Source: CAZIXN01 sp039180415 (GTDB taxonomy: Bacteria > Planctomycetota > Phycisphaerae > Phycisphaerales > Phycisphaeraceae). Taken from it: a DNA stretch of 50,863 nucleotides. Position numbers and translations under genes: made by a program. Under the pieces are notes generated by a model. That model saw nothing but the letters and a program-made list of their open reading frames with translations, was not told the DNA's origin and made no database searches. The stretch is taken from positions 1 through 50,863 of the forward strand of contig JBCDDH010000019.1 of the NCBI GenBank assembly GCA_039180415.1. The letters are read 5' to 3'. Positions 8,511 through 17,820 of the stretch are shown here, in pieces; position 1 is the stretch's first letter, and every line of letters starts with the position of its first letter.

Positions 8511-9665
8511 ATGCCCGAGCCCGCGGAACCCGGCCACGAGACGATTCACGACGCCCCCGACGCGACGCCGTTGGGCGGCCTGGTCGCGCGGTCGGCGCTG
8601 GGCGGGGCGCTGATGGGGTTGGCCAACCTCGTGCCCGGCATCTCGGGCGGGACGATGCTGCTGGCGGCGGGCGTGTACCCGCGGTTCATCGGGGCGATCG
8701 GCGAGGTGACGACGCTGAAGTTCCGCAAGGCGTCGGTGGTCGTGCTGGGCACGGTCGTCGTGGCGGCGGTGCTGGCGATCGGGCTGCTGGCCGGCGTGGT
8801 TAAGACGCTGGTGGTCGAGCAGCGGTGGGCGATGTACAGCCTGTTCATCGGGCTGACGCTCGGCGGCGTGCCGGTGGTGTGGCGGCTGTTGAAGCAAACC
8901 GAGCCTGAGTCCGCGACCGCGTCGCGGGAACCGCAGACGCCGTCTGCGGCTCGCGGTTCGGGTTGGTTGATCGCGGCGATCGTCGGCTTCGTCGCCATGG
9001 CGGCGCTGGCGTTGGTGCAGAGCAGCGGCGCCGCGGGGTCGGGCAGCAACGACGGGTTCGTGTTCATGCTGCTGGCCGGGATCGCCGGGGCGGCGGCGAT
9101 GATCCTGCCGGGCGTCAGCGGCGGGTACCTGCTGCTGGTGCTGGGCGTGTACGTGCCGATCCTGGCGGGCATCGACGCGTTCATCGGCGCGCTCTCGGCG
9201 CGGGACCTCGGGGCGTTGTGGGCCGTGGGTGTCGCGGTGATCCTGCCGGTGGGCGTGGGCGTGCTGATCGGCGTGATCGGCGTGAGCAACCTGCTGCGTT
9301 GGCTGCTGGCCCGGTACGAGCGGGCGACGCTGGGCGTGCTCTTGGGTTTGTTGCTCGGCGCGGTCGTCGGGCTTTGGCCGTTCCAGCAGAGCGTCGAGCC
9401 GGAGGTGGGGATGGTCGTCAAGGGCCAACGCGTCGTGCTCGGGCAGGTGGGCGATCCCGAGGGGGCGCTGACGACGGGCTACGTCTACGAGGCGAGCCGC
9501 CAGCCGGTGGCGACGGAAGACCTGCCCACCGAATTCTTCACGCCCGGTGTGGGTCAGGCCGGGGGCGCGGCGGGTTTGCTGGTGCTGGGGTTTGTGGTCA
9601 CGATGGGGGTCGATCGACTCGGGCGCGAGAAGCCGAGCAAATCAACGAACGCACAGGAAGGTTGA
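8511..9665 (+). CDS. DUF368 membrane protein, PopT-like undecaprenyl-phosphate translocase candidate
   Basis: This is a polytopic inner-membrane protein of 384 residues. The DUF368 signature appears twice as an internal repeat: GLANLVPGISGGTMLLAAGVY near residue 40 and AAAMILPGVSGGYLLLVLGVY near residue 200. DUF368 proteins include PopT, which recycles undecaprenyl phosphate across the membrane for cell-envelope synthesis. A charged loop rich in Glu, Ser and Thr separates the two halves, and a second hydrophilic stretch precedes the last helix. The stop is only three bases before galE, so the two genes are probably co-transcribed, which fits a role in polysaccharide or envelope building. The family call is firm; the substrate is inferred from other family members. 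Confidence 0.82.
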   Translation: MPEPAEPGHETIHDAPDATPLGGLVARSALGGALMGLANLVPGISGGTMLLAAGVYPRFIGAIGEVTTLKFRKASVVVLGTVVVAAVLAIGLLAGVVKTLVVEQRWAMYSLFIGLTLGGVPVVWRLLKQTEPESATASREPQTPSAARGSGWLIAAIVGFVAMAALALVQSSGAAGSGSNDGFVFMLLAGIAGAAAMILPGVSGGYLLLVLGVYVPILAGIDAFIGALSARDLGALWAVGVAVILPVGVGVLIGVIGVSNLLRWLLARYERATLGVLLGLLLGAVVGLWPFQQSVEPEVGMVVKGQRVVLGQVGDPEGALTTGYVYEASRQPVATEDLPTEFFTPGVGQAGGAAGLLVLGFVVTMGVDRLGREKPSKSTNAQEG

Positions 9666-9668
9666 GCG

Positions 9669-10694
9669 ATGAAGGTGTTGGTCACGGGCGGCGCGGGATA
9701 CATCGGCAGCCACGCGGTGTTGCGGCTGGTCGAAGACGGCCACGACGTCACCGTGCTGGACAACCTCCAGCGCGGCCACCGCGAGGCGCTCGACGCGATC
9801 GAAGCGGCGACGGGCAAGACGCTGACGCTGGTCGATGGCGACTTGGCCGACACCTCACGCATCGCCGAGGCGCTCGAGTCCGGCGGCATCGAATGCGTGA
9901 TGAACTTCGCGGCGTTGGCGTACGTCGGCGAGTCGGTCGAGCAGCCGCTGGTGTACTACCGCAACAACACGGCGGGCGTGGTCTCGCTGCTCGAAGCGAT
10001 GCGGGAGGCGGGCGTGCGGAAGCTCGTACACAGTTCGACGTGCGCCACGTACGGCGAGCCGGCCGAGATGCCCATCACCGAAGACACGCCGCAGTCGCCG
10101 ATCAACCCGTACGGCGCGAGCAAGCTGTTCGTCGAGCGGGTCTTCGCCGACGAGGCCGCGGCCGACCCGGCGTTCAGCTACGCGGCGCTGCGGTACTTCA
10201 ACGTCGCGGGCAGCGACGCGCAGGGGCGGATCGGCGAAGACCACGACCCCGAGACGCACCTGATCCCCGTGCTGCTCAACACCGCGTTGGGGAAACGCGA
10301 CAGCGCCACGATCTTCGGCACGGACTACGCCACGCCCGACGGCACGTGCATCCGCGATTACATCCACGTCGCCGACCTGATCGACGCCCACGTGACGGTG
10401 ATGCACGCGCTCGACGCCGCGCACCCCGACCGCAAGGCGATGATCTTCAACCTCGGCACGGGCGCGGGCCTGTCCGTCAAGCAGATCATCGACGCGGTCA
10501 AGCAGGTCACCGGCGTCGACTTCACCGTCAAGCTCGGCGACCGCCGCCCGGGCGACCCGCCGTCGCTCTACGCCGACCCGAGCAAGATCAAGAACGCCCT
10601 GGGTTGGGAGGCGTCGATCAAGGACGCCAAGACGATGGTGCAGCACGCGTGGGCGTGGTTCCAAAAGCACCCGGACGGGTACGGCGGGGCTTGA
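9669..10694 (+). CDS. galE: UDP-glucose 4-epimerase
   Basis: This 341-residue extended SDR protein should interconvert UDP-glucose and UDP-galactose with bound NAD. It shows the Rossmann motif GGAGYIGSH at residues 7-15, the DNLQRGH nucleotide-recognition segment, the HSSTCATYGEP region with the active-site Ser/Thr, and PYGASK with Tyr148 and Lys152. Its length matches the family. The substrate-side motifs RYFNVAGSD, CIRDYIHVADL and RRPGDP are typical of GalE. It directly follows the DUF368 gene and converges on the DUF4159 gene, whose stop is seven bases away. Closely related UDP-sugar epimerases cannot be fully excluded without phylogeny. Confidence 0.9.
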   Translation: MKVLVTGGAGYIGSHAVLRLVEDGHDVTVLDNLQRGHREALDAIEAATGKTLTLVDGDLADTSRIAEALESGGIECVMNFAALAYVGESVEQPLVYYRNNTAGVVSLLEAMREAGVRKLVHSSTCATYGEPAEMPITEDTPQSPINPYGASKLFVERVFADEAAADPAFSYAALRYFNVAGSDAQGRIGEDHDPETHLIPVLLNTALGKRDSATIFGTDYATPDGTCIRDYIHVADLIDAHVTVMHALDAAHPDRKAMIFNLGTGAGLSVKQIIDAVKQVTGVDFTVKLGDRRPGDPPSLYADPSKIKNALGWEASIKDAKTMVQHAWAWFQKHPDGYGGA

Positions 10695-10701
10695 GCTTCC
10701 T

Positions 10702-13038
10702 CTACCACTCGTTGAGCAGCAGGTTGCTCAAGATCTGTCGAGCCGACTCGTCGCTGTAGCCGTGGAGGTTCCAGTGGCGGACGCCCATCGCGGCGAGCGA
10801 GAGGTCTTCGCCGGAGACGAAGATCGCCGGGCGGTCGTTGACGCGGAAGCCGGAGAGGCGCGGCTTGTGGTCGGTGCTGAAGTTGCGGACCGAATAGGCC
10901 CGGTACGTCACCCGGCCCAGGTCGTAGGTGTTCTTGTCGGCGTCGGCGGCGAAGACGCCTTCGTACCGTGAGAGCCGTTCGGGCGGTTGGCCCAATGCGG
11001 CGGCGAACTGTTCTTCGAGCATCGGGGCGAAGTCGCCCGTACCGCCGAGGGTCTCGATCAGCACCGTGCCGCCCGCCCGGGCGAAGTCGATCACGCGCTG
11101 CACCGCCTCGTCGGACAGCCGCGTGCCCGTGATTCCGACCAGGTGCAGCAGGTCCGGCGGCCCGGTTTGGCCGTGGGCCTTGACGGGTTCTCCGGCGTCT
11201 TCCCACGCTTGGCGCACGACGGCGAGGTTCGCGACCGGTTTTTCCTCGGCGGGACGGGTGTAGTTGCGGCGGTTCACCGCCCGCTTGGGCGCCCGACCCA
11301 GCTCGCGCCGCTGCCACTCCCACAGCCCCGGCTCCAAGTCGGGCCGGGGGGTGACCACGGCGACGGTCTTGCTCGGCCCCCGCGCGCCGGCCCCGGGGTC
11401 GCGGGGGTAATGCGTCGCGGCCCGGCCGTCCATGCGTTGGTAGCCGGTGGCGTGGAGGTACAGGTTCGCGCCCAGCACGTACGCGTCTTGCCCGTCGCGG
11501 CCGCCCTTCTGCCAGTCGAAGCCGATGTCGTCTTCAAAGAACAGGACCAGGTCGCGGACGCCGTTGTGGTACCGCTTCAGGCCGGGCGGGCGGCGCACCG
11601 GCCGCCACAGCGTCAGGGCGGGGTAGTCGGCGGGCGCGTCTTCGAGTTTGGCCCCCGGGTACATGGCCTGGAGCAGCTCGTCGACGGAACGGGCGATGCG
11701 TCGGGCGTTGCCCTCGGGGTTGACGATCAGCAGGCCGCCCAGGTCGAGGTACCGCCGGATCGTCCGCGTGTGGGCCTCGTCCAGCTCGAGCGGCGCGTCG
11801 ATCGAGACGTAGGTGATGGGAGCGCCCAGCCAGCGTTCGATCGACCAGTCGATGGGCAGGGTGCGGAAGTTGAGCTCGGACTGAAAGGTTTCGGAAAGCT
11901 CCTTGGCGAGGAAGTAGATGTCGTTGGGTCGGTTGTTCCAGGTCTGTTCCGCCGCGCTCAAGTCGAGCTTGTTGAAGAACACCGGCGTGTCGCCGCGGGC
12001 GAGGAACAGCAGGAAGAACGCGCTGTTGACCGGCTGGGTGTGGACGTCGTCGGAGGGCTTGTTGACGCGGTTGACGATGTACCGGGCGAGCGTGTCGAAC
12101 CAGTCGTTATTGCCGAAGCGGGATCGTCCGGTCGCCAGCGCGACGCGTTCGACGCCGTAGACGAAGTAGCCCGCGCCGGAGTAGACGTTTTTGGGCCCGT
12201 CGAAGTTTTCGTCGAGGTATTCGAGGCCGCGGTCCATGGCCTCCTGGATCTGACGGTTGGCGACCTTGCCGGACCGGCCGAGCTGCTGCTGGGCGATGCT
12301 CAGCACGGTGAGGCCCGCGCAGGTCATGGACTCGGAGGTGTTCTTGTCGGGGTTGTAGCTCCAGCCGCCGTTGGCGTGCTGGCTGTCGATGAAGTGTTGG
12401 GCGGCCCGCTCCCAAAACGAATCGGGCACGCGGCCGCCGTTCTTGGCGGCCTCCCACAAACCCAGGACGCCGTATTGCGTGGTGGAGTTGTCGTAGCGGT
12501 CGGGGTTGGTGGGCGGTTCGCGGAGCTTGTAGCCGAAGGTGCCGCGGTCGGACGCGCCGGCGAGGATGCGCTTGGTGTCGCGTTCGAGGGCCGAGGCGTA
12601 CAGCTCGCGCGGCAGCAGCGGCCAGATGTGGTTGCGCAGGCCGATGACGTAGGTGCCGTCGACCTGGTCGGTCCACTCGCGCTGAGACTTGACGACGTAG
12701 TCGACGGCCTTGGCGAGGCGGTCGTCGACCTCGGGGGATTCGCCGGCGGCGAGCAGCGCGTAGGTCGCCAGCACGGTCATGCCGCCGTCGCGGTCGGTGC
12801 GTTCGAAGCCGGGCGTCTCGTCGAACTTTCCGAACCAGCCGCCGGTGCGTTGGTCCTGCATGCGGTAGAGGTTGGCCTTGAGGATCTCGACGGCGTTGTC
12901 GATCTCGTCGGGGCCGACCGCCTGGGCGCGGGCGGCGTTGAGGCCGGCCGCGCATACGACCAGGGTCGCGAGCAGCGGGGCCCACCAGGTCTCGCCCCGA
13001 CGGGTCCGGCGTGCGGGTTTTGGCGTCGTGACGGGCAT
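10702..13038 (-). CDS. DUF4159 protein with prenyltransferase-like helical repeats
   Basis: The 778-residue product starts with a signal or anchor segment (about residues 19-38). The N-terminal half contains repeated helical motifs such as QDQRTGGWFGKF, DRGTFGYKL and HANGGWSYNP, which resemble the QxxxGGW repeats of prenyltransferase/squalene-cyclase alpha-toroids. The C-terminal half matches DUF4159: YLDLGGLLIVNPEG, FFEDDIGFDWQKGG and FARAGGTVLIETLGG, a glutamine-amidotransferase-like fold without an evident catalytic triad. In planctomycetes such proteins are common near MoxR/DUF58 genes, but those are absent here. The ATG at 13038 directly precedes the signal peptide. Function is unknown; a periplasmic role is inferred from the signal sequence. 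Confidence 0.75.
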   Translation of the reverse strand: MPVTTPKPARRTRRGETWWAPLLATLVVCAAGLNAARAQAVGPDEIDNAVEILKANLYRMQDQRTGGWFGKFDETPGFERTDRDGGMTVLATYALLAAGESPEVDDRLAKAVDYVVKSQREWTDQVDGTYVIGLRNHIWPLLPRELYASALERDTKRILAGASDRGTFGYKLREPPTNPDRYDNSTTQYGVLGLWEAAKNGGRVPDSFWERAAQHFIDSQHANGGWSYNPDKNTSESMTCAGLTVLSIAQQQLGRSGKVANRQIQEAMDRGLEYLDENFDGPKNVYSGAGYFVYGVERVALATGRSRFGNNDWFDTLARYIVNRVNKPSDDVHTQPVNSAFFLLFLARGDTPVFFNKLDLSAAEQTWNNRPNDIYFLAKELSETFQSELNFRTLPIDWSIERWLGAPITYVSIDAPLELDEAHTRTIRRYLDLGGLLIVNPEGNARRIARSVDELLQAMYPGAKLEDAPADYPALTLWRPVRRPPGLKRYHNGVRDLVLFFEDDIGFDWQKGGRDGQDAYVLGANLYLHATGYQRMDGRAATHYPRDPGAGARGPSKTVAVVTPRPDLEPGLWEWQRRELGRAPKRAVNRRNYTRPAEEKPVANLAVVRQAWEDAGEPVKAHGQTGPPDLLHLVGITGTRLSDEAVQRVIDFARAGGTVLIETLGGTGDFAPMLEEQFAAALGQPPERLSRYEGVFAADADKNTYDLGRVTYRAYSVRNFSTDHKPRLSGFRVNDRPAIFVSGEDLSLAAMGVRHWNLHGYSDESARQILSNLLLNEW

Positions 13039-13155
13039 GCAGCTCTTAGACCGGCGGGAGGCCCGGGGCGTCCGGGCGAGGCCGGTATCGTATCGCAGCG
13101 TCCGCGAAATCCCGTGTGTTTCGCGTCGCCCGCCGCCTTCCACGGAAGCCACGCC

Positions 13156-14343
13156 ATGTCCGCCGCCCCCGGAACCGACCCCGTTCGCGACGCGCCCGAA
13201 CCCGTCGGCCCGCCGGCCTGGCCGGACATCGACCTTCGCCAGGTCCGCCGCCTCACCGACGACACCGGCCTGATCCAGCACGCCGTCTACGCGACGCCCG
13301 ACCCGCACCACGGCTACTGCATCGACGACAACGCCCGGGCGCTGCTCGCGGCCTTGCGTTTGGCGGAGCTCGGTGAGTTGGGCACGCCCGGCGACGAAAC
13401 CCTGCCCATCCACACCTACCTGCAGTTCGTCTTCTACGCGTTCAACCCGCAGACCGACGACGGCACGCCCGGTCGGTTTCGCAACTTCATGGGCTTCGAC
13501 CGCGCTTGGCTCGAAGACCGCGGCAGCCAGGACAGCCAGGCCCGGGCGTTGTGGGCGTTGGGCGAGGCGGTGTGCCACGGGCCGACGCCCAACGTGCGGG
13601 ACCTGGCGGCGGAGGTGTACGGCCGGGCGCTGCCGGGCGTGGCCCGGGTGACGCCGGTGCGTTCGTGGGCCTTCGCGCTGATGGGCCTCTGCCGGTTTTA
13701 CGAAGCCCGCCCGGACGACGGCCCAACCCGCGCCACGCTCGAGCGGTTCGGCGCCGACCTCGCCGCCGCGCTGCGGGAGCACCGGGCGGACGATTGGCCG
13801 TGGTGGGAGCCGGTCGTGACTTACGACAACGCGAAGCTGCCGCACGCGCTGCTGCTGGCCGGGCGGGCGTTGGACGACGAATCGATGTGCGCGGACGCGT
13901 TGGCGAGCCTGACCTGGCTGCTCGACCGCCAAACCGCGGTCGACCCGGCCACCGGGCGCGCGCACCTCTCGGTGATCGGCAACGACGGCTGGCTCACCCG
14001 CGACGGCACGAAGGCCAAGTTCGACCAGCAGCCGCTCGAGGCCTACGCCCTGGTGGACGCCTGCCTCGAAGCGGCCCGGCACACGGCCGGCCATCACGAC
14101 GCCGCGGCGCAGTGGGAGGCCCACGCGTGGCGCTGCTTCGGTTGGTTCGTCGGCCGCAACGACGCGGGGTTCAACCTGATCGATCCGCACACCGGCGGCT
14201 GCCGCGACGGCCTGCACGAAAGCGGCGTGAACCGCAACCAGGGGGCCGAGTCGACCTTGGCGTACCTGCTGGCCGTGCTGGAGCTGCACCGCTACGACCG
14301 GCAACGGCCGGGCGTGTTCGAGCGCGTCGCGGACGGGGCGTGA
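13156..14343 (+). CDS. Alpha/alpha-barrel protein of the type fused to glycosyltransferases
   Basis: The 395-residue product carries RLTDDTGLIQHAVYATPDPH followed by GYCIDDNARALLAALRL. I know these motifs from a domain found at the C-terminus of some group 1 glycosyltransferases or standing alone beside them. The rest alternates aromatic helices (FYAFNPQTDDG, SQARALWALGEAV, WPWWEPVVTYDNAKLPHALLLAG, DQQPLEAYALVDACLEAA), consistent with an (alpha/alpha)6 barrel of glycosidase or phosphorylase type. No signal peptide is visible, so it is probably cytoplasmic. Conserved Asp residues in TDDTG and DDNAR are candidates for sugar binding or catalysis. It is divergent from the DUF4159 gene, and two glycosyltransferase-like genes follow on the same strand. 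The exact reaction is unknown. Confidence 0.65.
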   Translation: MSAAPGTDPVRDAPEPVGPPAWPDIDLRQVRRLTDDTGLIQHAVYATPDPHHGYCIDDNARALLAALRLAELGELGTPGDETLPIHTYLQFVFYAFNPQTDDGTPGRFRNFMGFDRAWLEDRGSQDSQARALWALGEAVCHGPTPNVRDLAAEVYGRALPGVARVTPVRSWAFALMGLCRFYEARPDDGPTRATLERFGADLAAALREHRADDWPWWEPVVTYDNAKLPHALLLAGRALDDESMCADALASLTWLLDRQTAVDPATGRAHLSVIGNDGWLTRDGTKAKFDQQPLEAYALVDACLEAARHTAGHHDAAAQWEAHAWRCFGWFVGRNDAGFNLIDPHTGGCRDGLHESGVNRNQGAESTLAYLLAVLELHRYDRQRPGVFERVADGA

Positions 14344-14545
14344 GCGGCGCGGCTTCCGGTCGTAACGGCGGGGCAACCGGCGCAGTTGGCGCAAGCGGCA
14401 CAACCTGTAGGTCGAACGACGGTCGGTCGCGATCCGCCTGACTCAGGGGGAACGCCGATCCGATGGTGTTTTGGAGTCAGCCGCGCCGGTCGCGTCCGTG
14501 GGGTGCGGATCGGCCACGCGTTTTCACCGCATCCCGGAACCTGCC

Positions 14546-16582
14546 GTGCCCGTTGTCAAGCACCACGAGTTCACGAACAAGCCCACGGCCGCCGCGACGC
14601 CCGGCTCGGACATCGAGCCGGTCTCGCCCGACCACACGCTCGATCCGCGCGGCCACGGCCGGCTCCTGCAGCCCATGGCGGGCGCGCTCGACAAGGCCAA
14701 CGCCGCGTCCGACGGCCCCGCCCCCGGCGGCGGCGTGGGCCTGTACCTGTGTCTGCTGGTCGGCGCCGCGGTCGTGCTGCGTCTGCTGCTCGCGTCGCTG
14801 GGCCCGGCGGCGCAGCCCGAGCTGGCGCTGGTCGATTCGGTCGAACACCACCTCGCGCTGGGCGAAGCGATCATCGACGGCCAGGGCTTCGCGCTGCCCC
14901 CCGAACACCCCGCCGCCCCCGCCGCGGCCGTCGCCACCCTCGATTTCGACAAGCTGGCGCCCGGCGACCTGACCGAAGCGCACCACGCCCTCGAAACCCT
15001 GCGTCGTCTCCGCGGCGAAACCGCGGCGTCGCCCGCGGGAGAACCGATCCCCGAAACCCGCGTGCTGCCCGGGATGCCCGCGGTCCTCGGCGTCTACGCG
15101 CTGCTCGGCCTGTCGTTGAGCTGGCTCGTGCTGTTCCAGTGCCTGGTCGGCGGTCTGCTGGTGTATCCCGCTTACGTCGCGGCGCGCAACCTCACGCAGT
15201 TGCCCACCGCGTCGCTCGCCGCTGCCGTCGTGGTCGCGCTGCACCCGGGTCTGATCACCGCCAGCCTCACGCTCGACGGCACGCTCTGGGTGGCCGTTCT
15301 GGTGGTGTTGGGCGCGGCCGCGATCTCCTGGTTGTTCTCCGATCGGCCGTGGCTGCCGGCGCTGGGTGCGCTGGGGATCGGCGCCGCCGCGCTCATCCAG
15401 CCCTGGGCGTGGCTCGCCGCGCCGGCGCTCGCGTGGTGGCGCCTGTCCAAGCAGCGCGACCTGGCCGGCGCCGGACTGGCGGCGCTGGTCCTGATCGTCG
15501 CCTCCGCCGCGCCGGCCGCGTGGATGTTCCGCAACCATCACGTGGGCGCGGGCGTCGTCTTGAGCACCGACGCCCGCATCGACCGTGCCTTCGGCGTCCC
15601 TGCCCATATCGCCGCGTTGAACCCGCGGGGCGAGTTCCGCAACGACCGCCCCGCCGGCATCGCCGACGGCTGGGACCGCTTCGTTCAGCGCCTCGAAGAA
15701 GGCTCCTCCGAAACCCGGCCGCAGCTGGTCAACCCGTTTGGCCCGGGCCGCGCCGCCGCGCCGCCGCCGACGCCGGAACAGGCAACCGACACGCTCGCCG
15801 CGCTACGGGCCCACACGCTCGCCGGTTGGCTCGACGCGCCGGCCGGCTTCGCGCGGTACGCCCTGCGGCACGCCGGGCAGGTCATGCTCGCGCCGTCGAC
15901 CGACGCGTTGCTGCCGCACCTGGGCGTCCCGTACGAGCGGGCCGGCTACCTGACCAACCTCATCGGCCGCGGCGCGCCGTACGGCTCGACCGACCCGATC
16001 ACCCGGTGGACCACCGAGGCGTGGATCGGGCTCAACGCGGCGCTGCTCGCCGCCGCGGGACTTGGCCTGCTATTCGTCGCGGTGCGTCGGCAGTGGGGCT
16101 TGCTCGGCCTGTTGGCGATCGCCGCGGGCGGCCTGCTGCTGCTTACCCCCACCGACGCCGGCGAATCCGCCCGCTTGCCGATGCTGGTGCTGCAGGGCGT
16201 CGCCATCGCCGCGATCGTGATCCCGCCCGCGCCGCGCCGCGTCCGGCCGCGCAAGCCCAAGGCCAAGGTCGGCGACTTCACCGCGGCCGCGCCCGAAGGC
16301 GGCTTCACCATCGGCCTCCGCCCCGAAACCATCGCCGCGCTGGGCAAGTCCGGCACGCACCGCGCCAAGGGCCTCATGGAGAACCTCGAGGCCATCGGTT
16401 ACGGCAAGCCCGAAACCGCGCCCCACCCCTACGACGCCCTCGCCGCGGCCGACGACGAAGACGACGAAGACGATGGCGACACGCTTAAGCCGCTCAAGCC
16501 CGCGATCGCCGGCGTCACCAGCTTCGACGACGAAGAAGAAGAGGACGACGACGAGCCCGCGTTCGTCGGCCGGCCGATCTGA
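14546..16582 (+). CDS. Polytopic membrane protein, GT-C/ArnT-like glycosyltransferase candidate
   Basis: This integral membrane protein of about 678 residues has a hydrophilic N-terminus of roughly 60 residues and then many transmembrane helices. An early loop reads ALVDSVEHHLALGEAIIDGQGF, followed by RVLPGMPAVLGVYALLG, an arrangement that resembles the first periplasmic loop and RxPGxP motif of dolichyl-phosphate-mannose transferase-like GT-C enzymes. The C-terminus is a long soluble tail ending in two acidic runs (DDEDDEDDGD and DDEEEEDDDE). The start is uncertain: no ATG lies in frame, and the GTG at 14546 is preferred over the TTG at 14471. It lies between carbohydrate genes, which supports an envelope-glycan role, but donor and acceptor are unknown. 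Confidence 0.6.
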   Translation: MPVVKHHEFTNKPTAAATPGSDIEPVSPDHTLDPRGHGRLLQPMAGALDKANAASDGPAPGGGVGLYLCLLVGAAVVLRLLLASLGPAAQPELALVDSVEHHLALGEAIIDGQGFALPPEHPAAPAAAVATLDFDKLAPGDLTEAHHALETLRRLRGETAASPAGEPIPETRVLPGMPAVLGVYALLGLSLSWLVLFQCLVGGLLVYPAYVAARNLTQLPTASLAAAVVVALHPGLITASLTLDGTLWVAVLVVLGAAAISWLFSDRPWLPALGALGIGAAALIQPWAWLAAPALAWWRLSKQRDLAGAGLAALVLIVASAAPAAWMFRNHHVGAGVVLSTDARIDRAFGVPAHIAALNPRGEFRNDRPAGIADGWDRFVQRLEEGSSETRPQLVNPFGPGRAAAPPPTPEQATDTLAALRAHTLAGWLDAPAGFARYALRHAGQVMLAPSTDALLPHLGVPYERAGYLTNLIGRGAPYGSTDPITRWTTEAWIGLNAALLAAAGLGLLFVAVRRQWGLLGLLAIAAGGLLLLTPTDAGESARLPMLVLQGVAIAAIVIPPAPRRVRPRKPKAKVGDFTAAAPEGGFTIGLRPETIAALGKSGTHRAKGLMENLEAIGYGKPETAPHPYDALAAADDEDDEDDGDTLKPLKPAIAGVTSFDDEEEEDDDEPAFVGRPI

Positions 16583-16775
16583 CGCCGTCTTCTCGGACCC
16601 CGTTCAACCCAAGCCGCCGTTCTCGACCCGTCTCAACGCCCGAGGGGTTTTCTCGTGCCGTCGGGGACGCCGCGCTTCACCGCCCGTCGGCTTCCGTCGA
16701 TGACGGTCGTGCCGGTCGTGACGCCTCGCAAGCCCGTCGCGCTCGGCCGATCTCCCCTCCCGCATCGAGGCCGCC

Positions 16776-17792
16776 ATGCTCTTCTCTTCTTCGTCCGCCG
16801 CGTCCCGTTCGCCCCGCTTCGACGGACGCGTCGCCGTGATCATTCCGTCGTTTAACCACGCCCGATTCCTGGAACGCGCGCTGTGCTCCGTGCTCGACCA
16901 GCACGACCCCGATCTCGAACTGCACGTCGTGGACGGCGGCTCGGACGACGACACGCTGGGCCTGCTCGCCGCGTACGACGGCCAACTCGCCTCGTGGACT
17001 ACCGCGTGGGACTCCGGCCCGGCCGAGGCGATCAACCACGGGCTGGCCCGCTGCCGCGCCGATCTGATCGTGGTGCTCGCCGCCGACGACGTGCTGCTTC
17101 CTGGGGCGCTGCTCGAACTCCGCCGCGCCGCCGGCCTTCACCCGCGAGCGCCGTGGTTCGTCGGCGACACCCAGGCCTTCGACGAGGACGACCGCCCCGT
17201 CGCCGACGCCGACCAGACCCGTGCCTTCGCGACCGCCGACCGCCCGTTCGAGCACCCGGCCCACGCCCTGCTCGACCCCGCCGGCCCCCCGCCGCTTTCG
17301 GCTTGCGCGTTCCATCGCGGCACGCTCGAACTCATGACCGGCGTCGACGCCACGCTCCGCCACGCCCACGGCGACGACCTGATCCTCCGCCTGCTCGATC
17401 AGGGCTTCGCCCCGCGACGCGTCGCCGCCGCTTTCGCCGGCGTCCGCCAATCCACCCCGGCGTTGCTATCCCCCGAAGCCCGCCGCCATCGGCCTTGGGC
17501 GGCTCCGATGCCCGCCGCCGCCGACGTCTTGCAACGCCAGCAGGAAGTCCTCGGACTCATCGAACGCTACGCCGAACGCCTGCCCCCCGCCCACCGCTTC
17601 GCGCTCGCCCAGGAAGCCGCCGACCGTCGGCATCTGCTGCGGGTCACGCGTAGCCAAAGCCGAGCCCCCGACGCCCCGCTCTGGTTTGCGGCGTTGCGCC
17701 ACCCGTGGCGTTTGGGCGACGCCGCGTTCCGCCGCACCCTCCTCGCGGGCCACCCCGCCGTGGCGCTCGAGCCGTCGCGCCGCGCGGCCTGA
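16776..17792 (+). CDS. Family 2 glycosyltransferase
   Basis: The 338-residue protein has the GT-A fold signatures VAVIIPSFNHARFLERALCS, VVDGGSDDDTLGLL, the donor-binding segment GPAEAINHGLARC, and DLIVVLAADDVLLPGAL, where ADD serves as the DXD-like metal motif. A later HAHGDDLILRLLDQGF matches the acceptor-side ED region. The last 100 residues are Arg/Ala-rich helices without a transmembrane segment, so it is probably cytoplasmic or peripheral. It follows the GT-C-like gene on the same strand after 193 bases and converges on the AroQ-like gene. The sugar and acceptor cannot be read from sequence. Confidence 0.85.
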   Translation: MLFSSSSAASRSPRFDGRVAVIIPSFNHARFLERALCSVLDQHDPDLELHVVDGGSDDDTLGLLAAYDGQLASWTTAWDSGPAEAINHGLARCRADLIVVLAADDVLLPGALLELRRAAGLHPRAPWFVGDTQAFDEDDRPVADADQTRAFATADRPFEHPAHALLDPAGPPPLSACAFHRGTLELMTGVDATLRHAHGDDLILRLLDQGFAPRRVAAAFAGVRQSTPALLSPEARRHRPWAAPMPAAADVLQRQQEVLGLIERYAERLPPAHRFALAQEAADRRHLLRVTRSQSRAPDAPLWFAALRHPWRLGDAAFRRTLLAGHPAVALEPSRRAA

Positions 17793-17820
17793 AGCTTTTG
17801 CGCCGACGCCCGTCGCGTCC

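Noticed and set aside
6611..8512. Long minus-strand open frame antisense to the GH57-like gene
   Set aside because: Its composition (His, Arg, Val rich) is typical of antisense frames in high-GC DNA; no signal, motif or ribosome-binding site supports it.
8163..9428. Minus-strand open frame opposite the DUF368 gene
   Set aside because: It mirrors the codon pattern of the real gene and has no recognisable domain.
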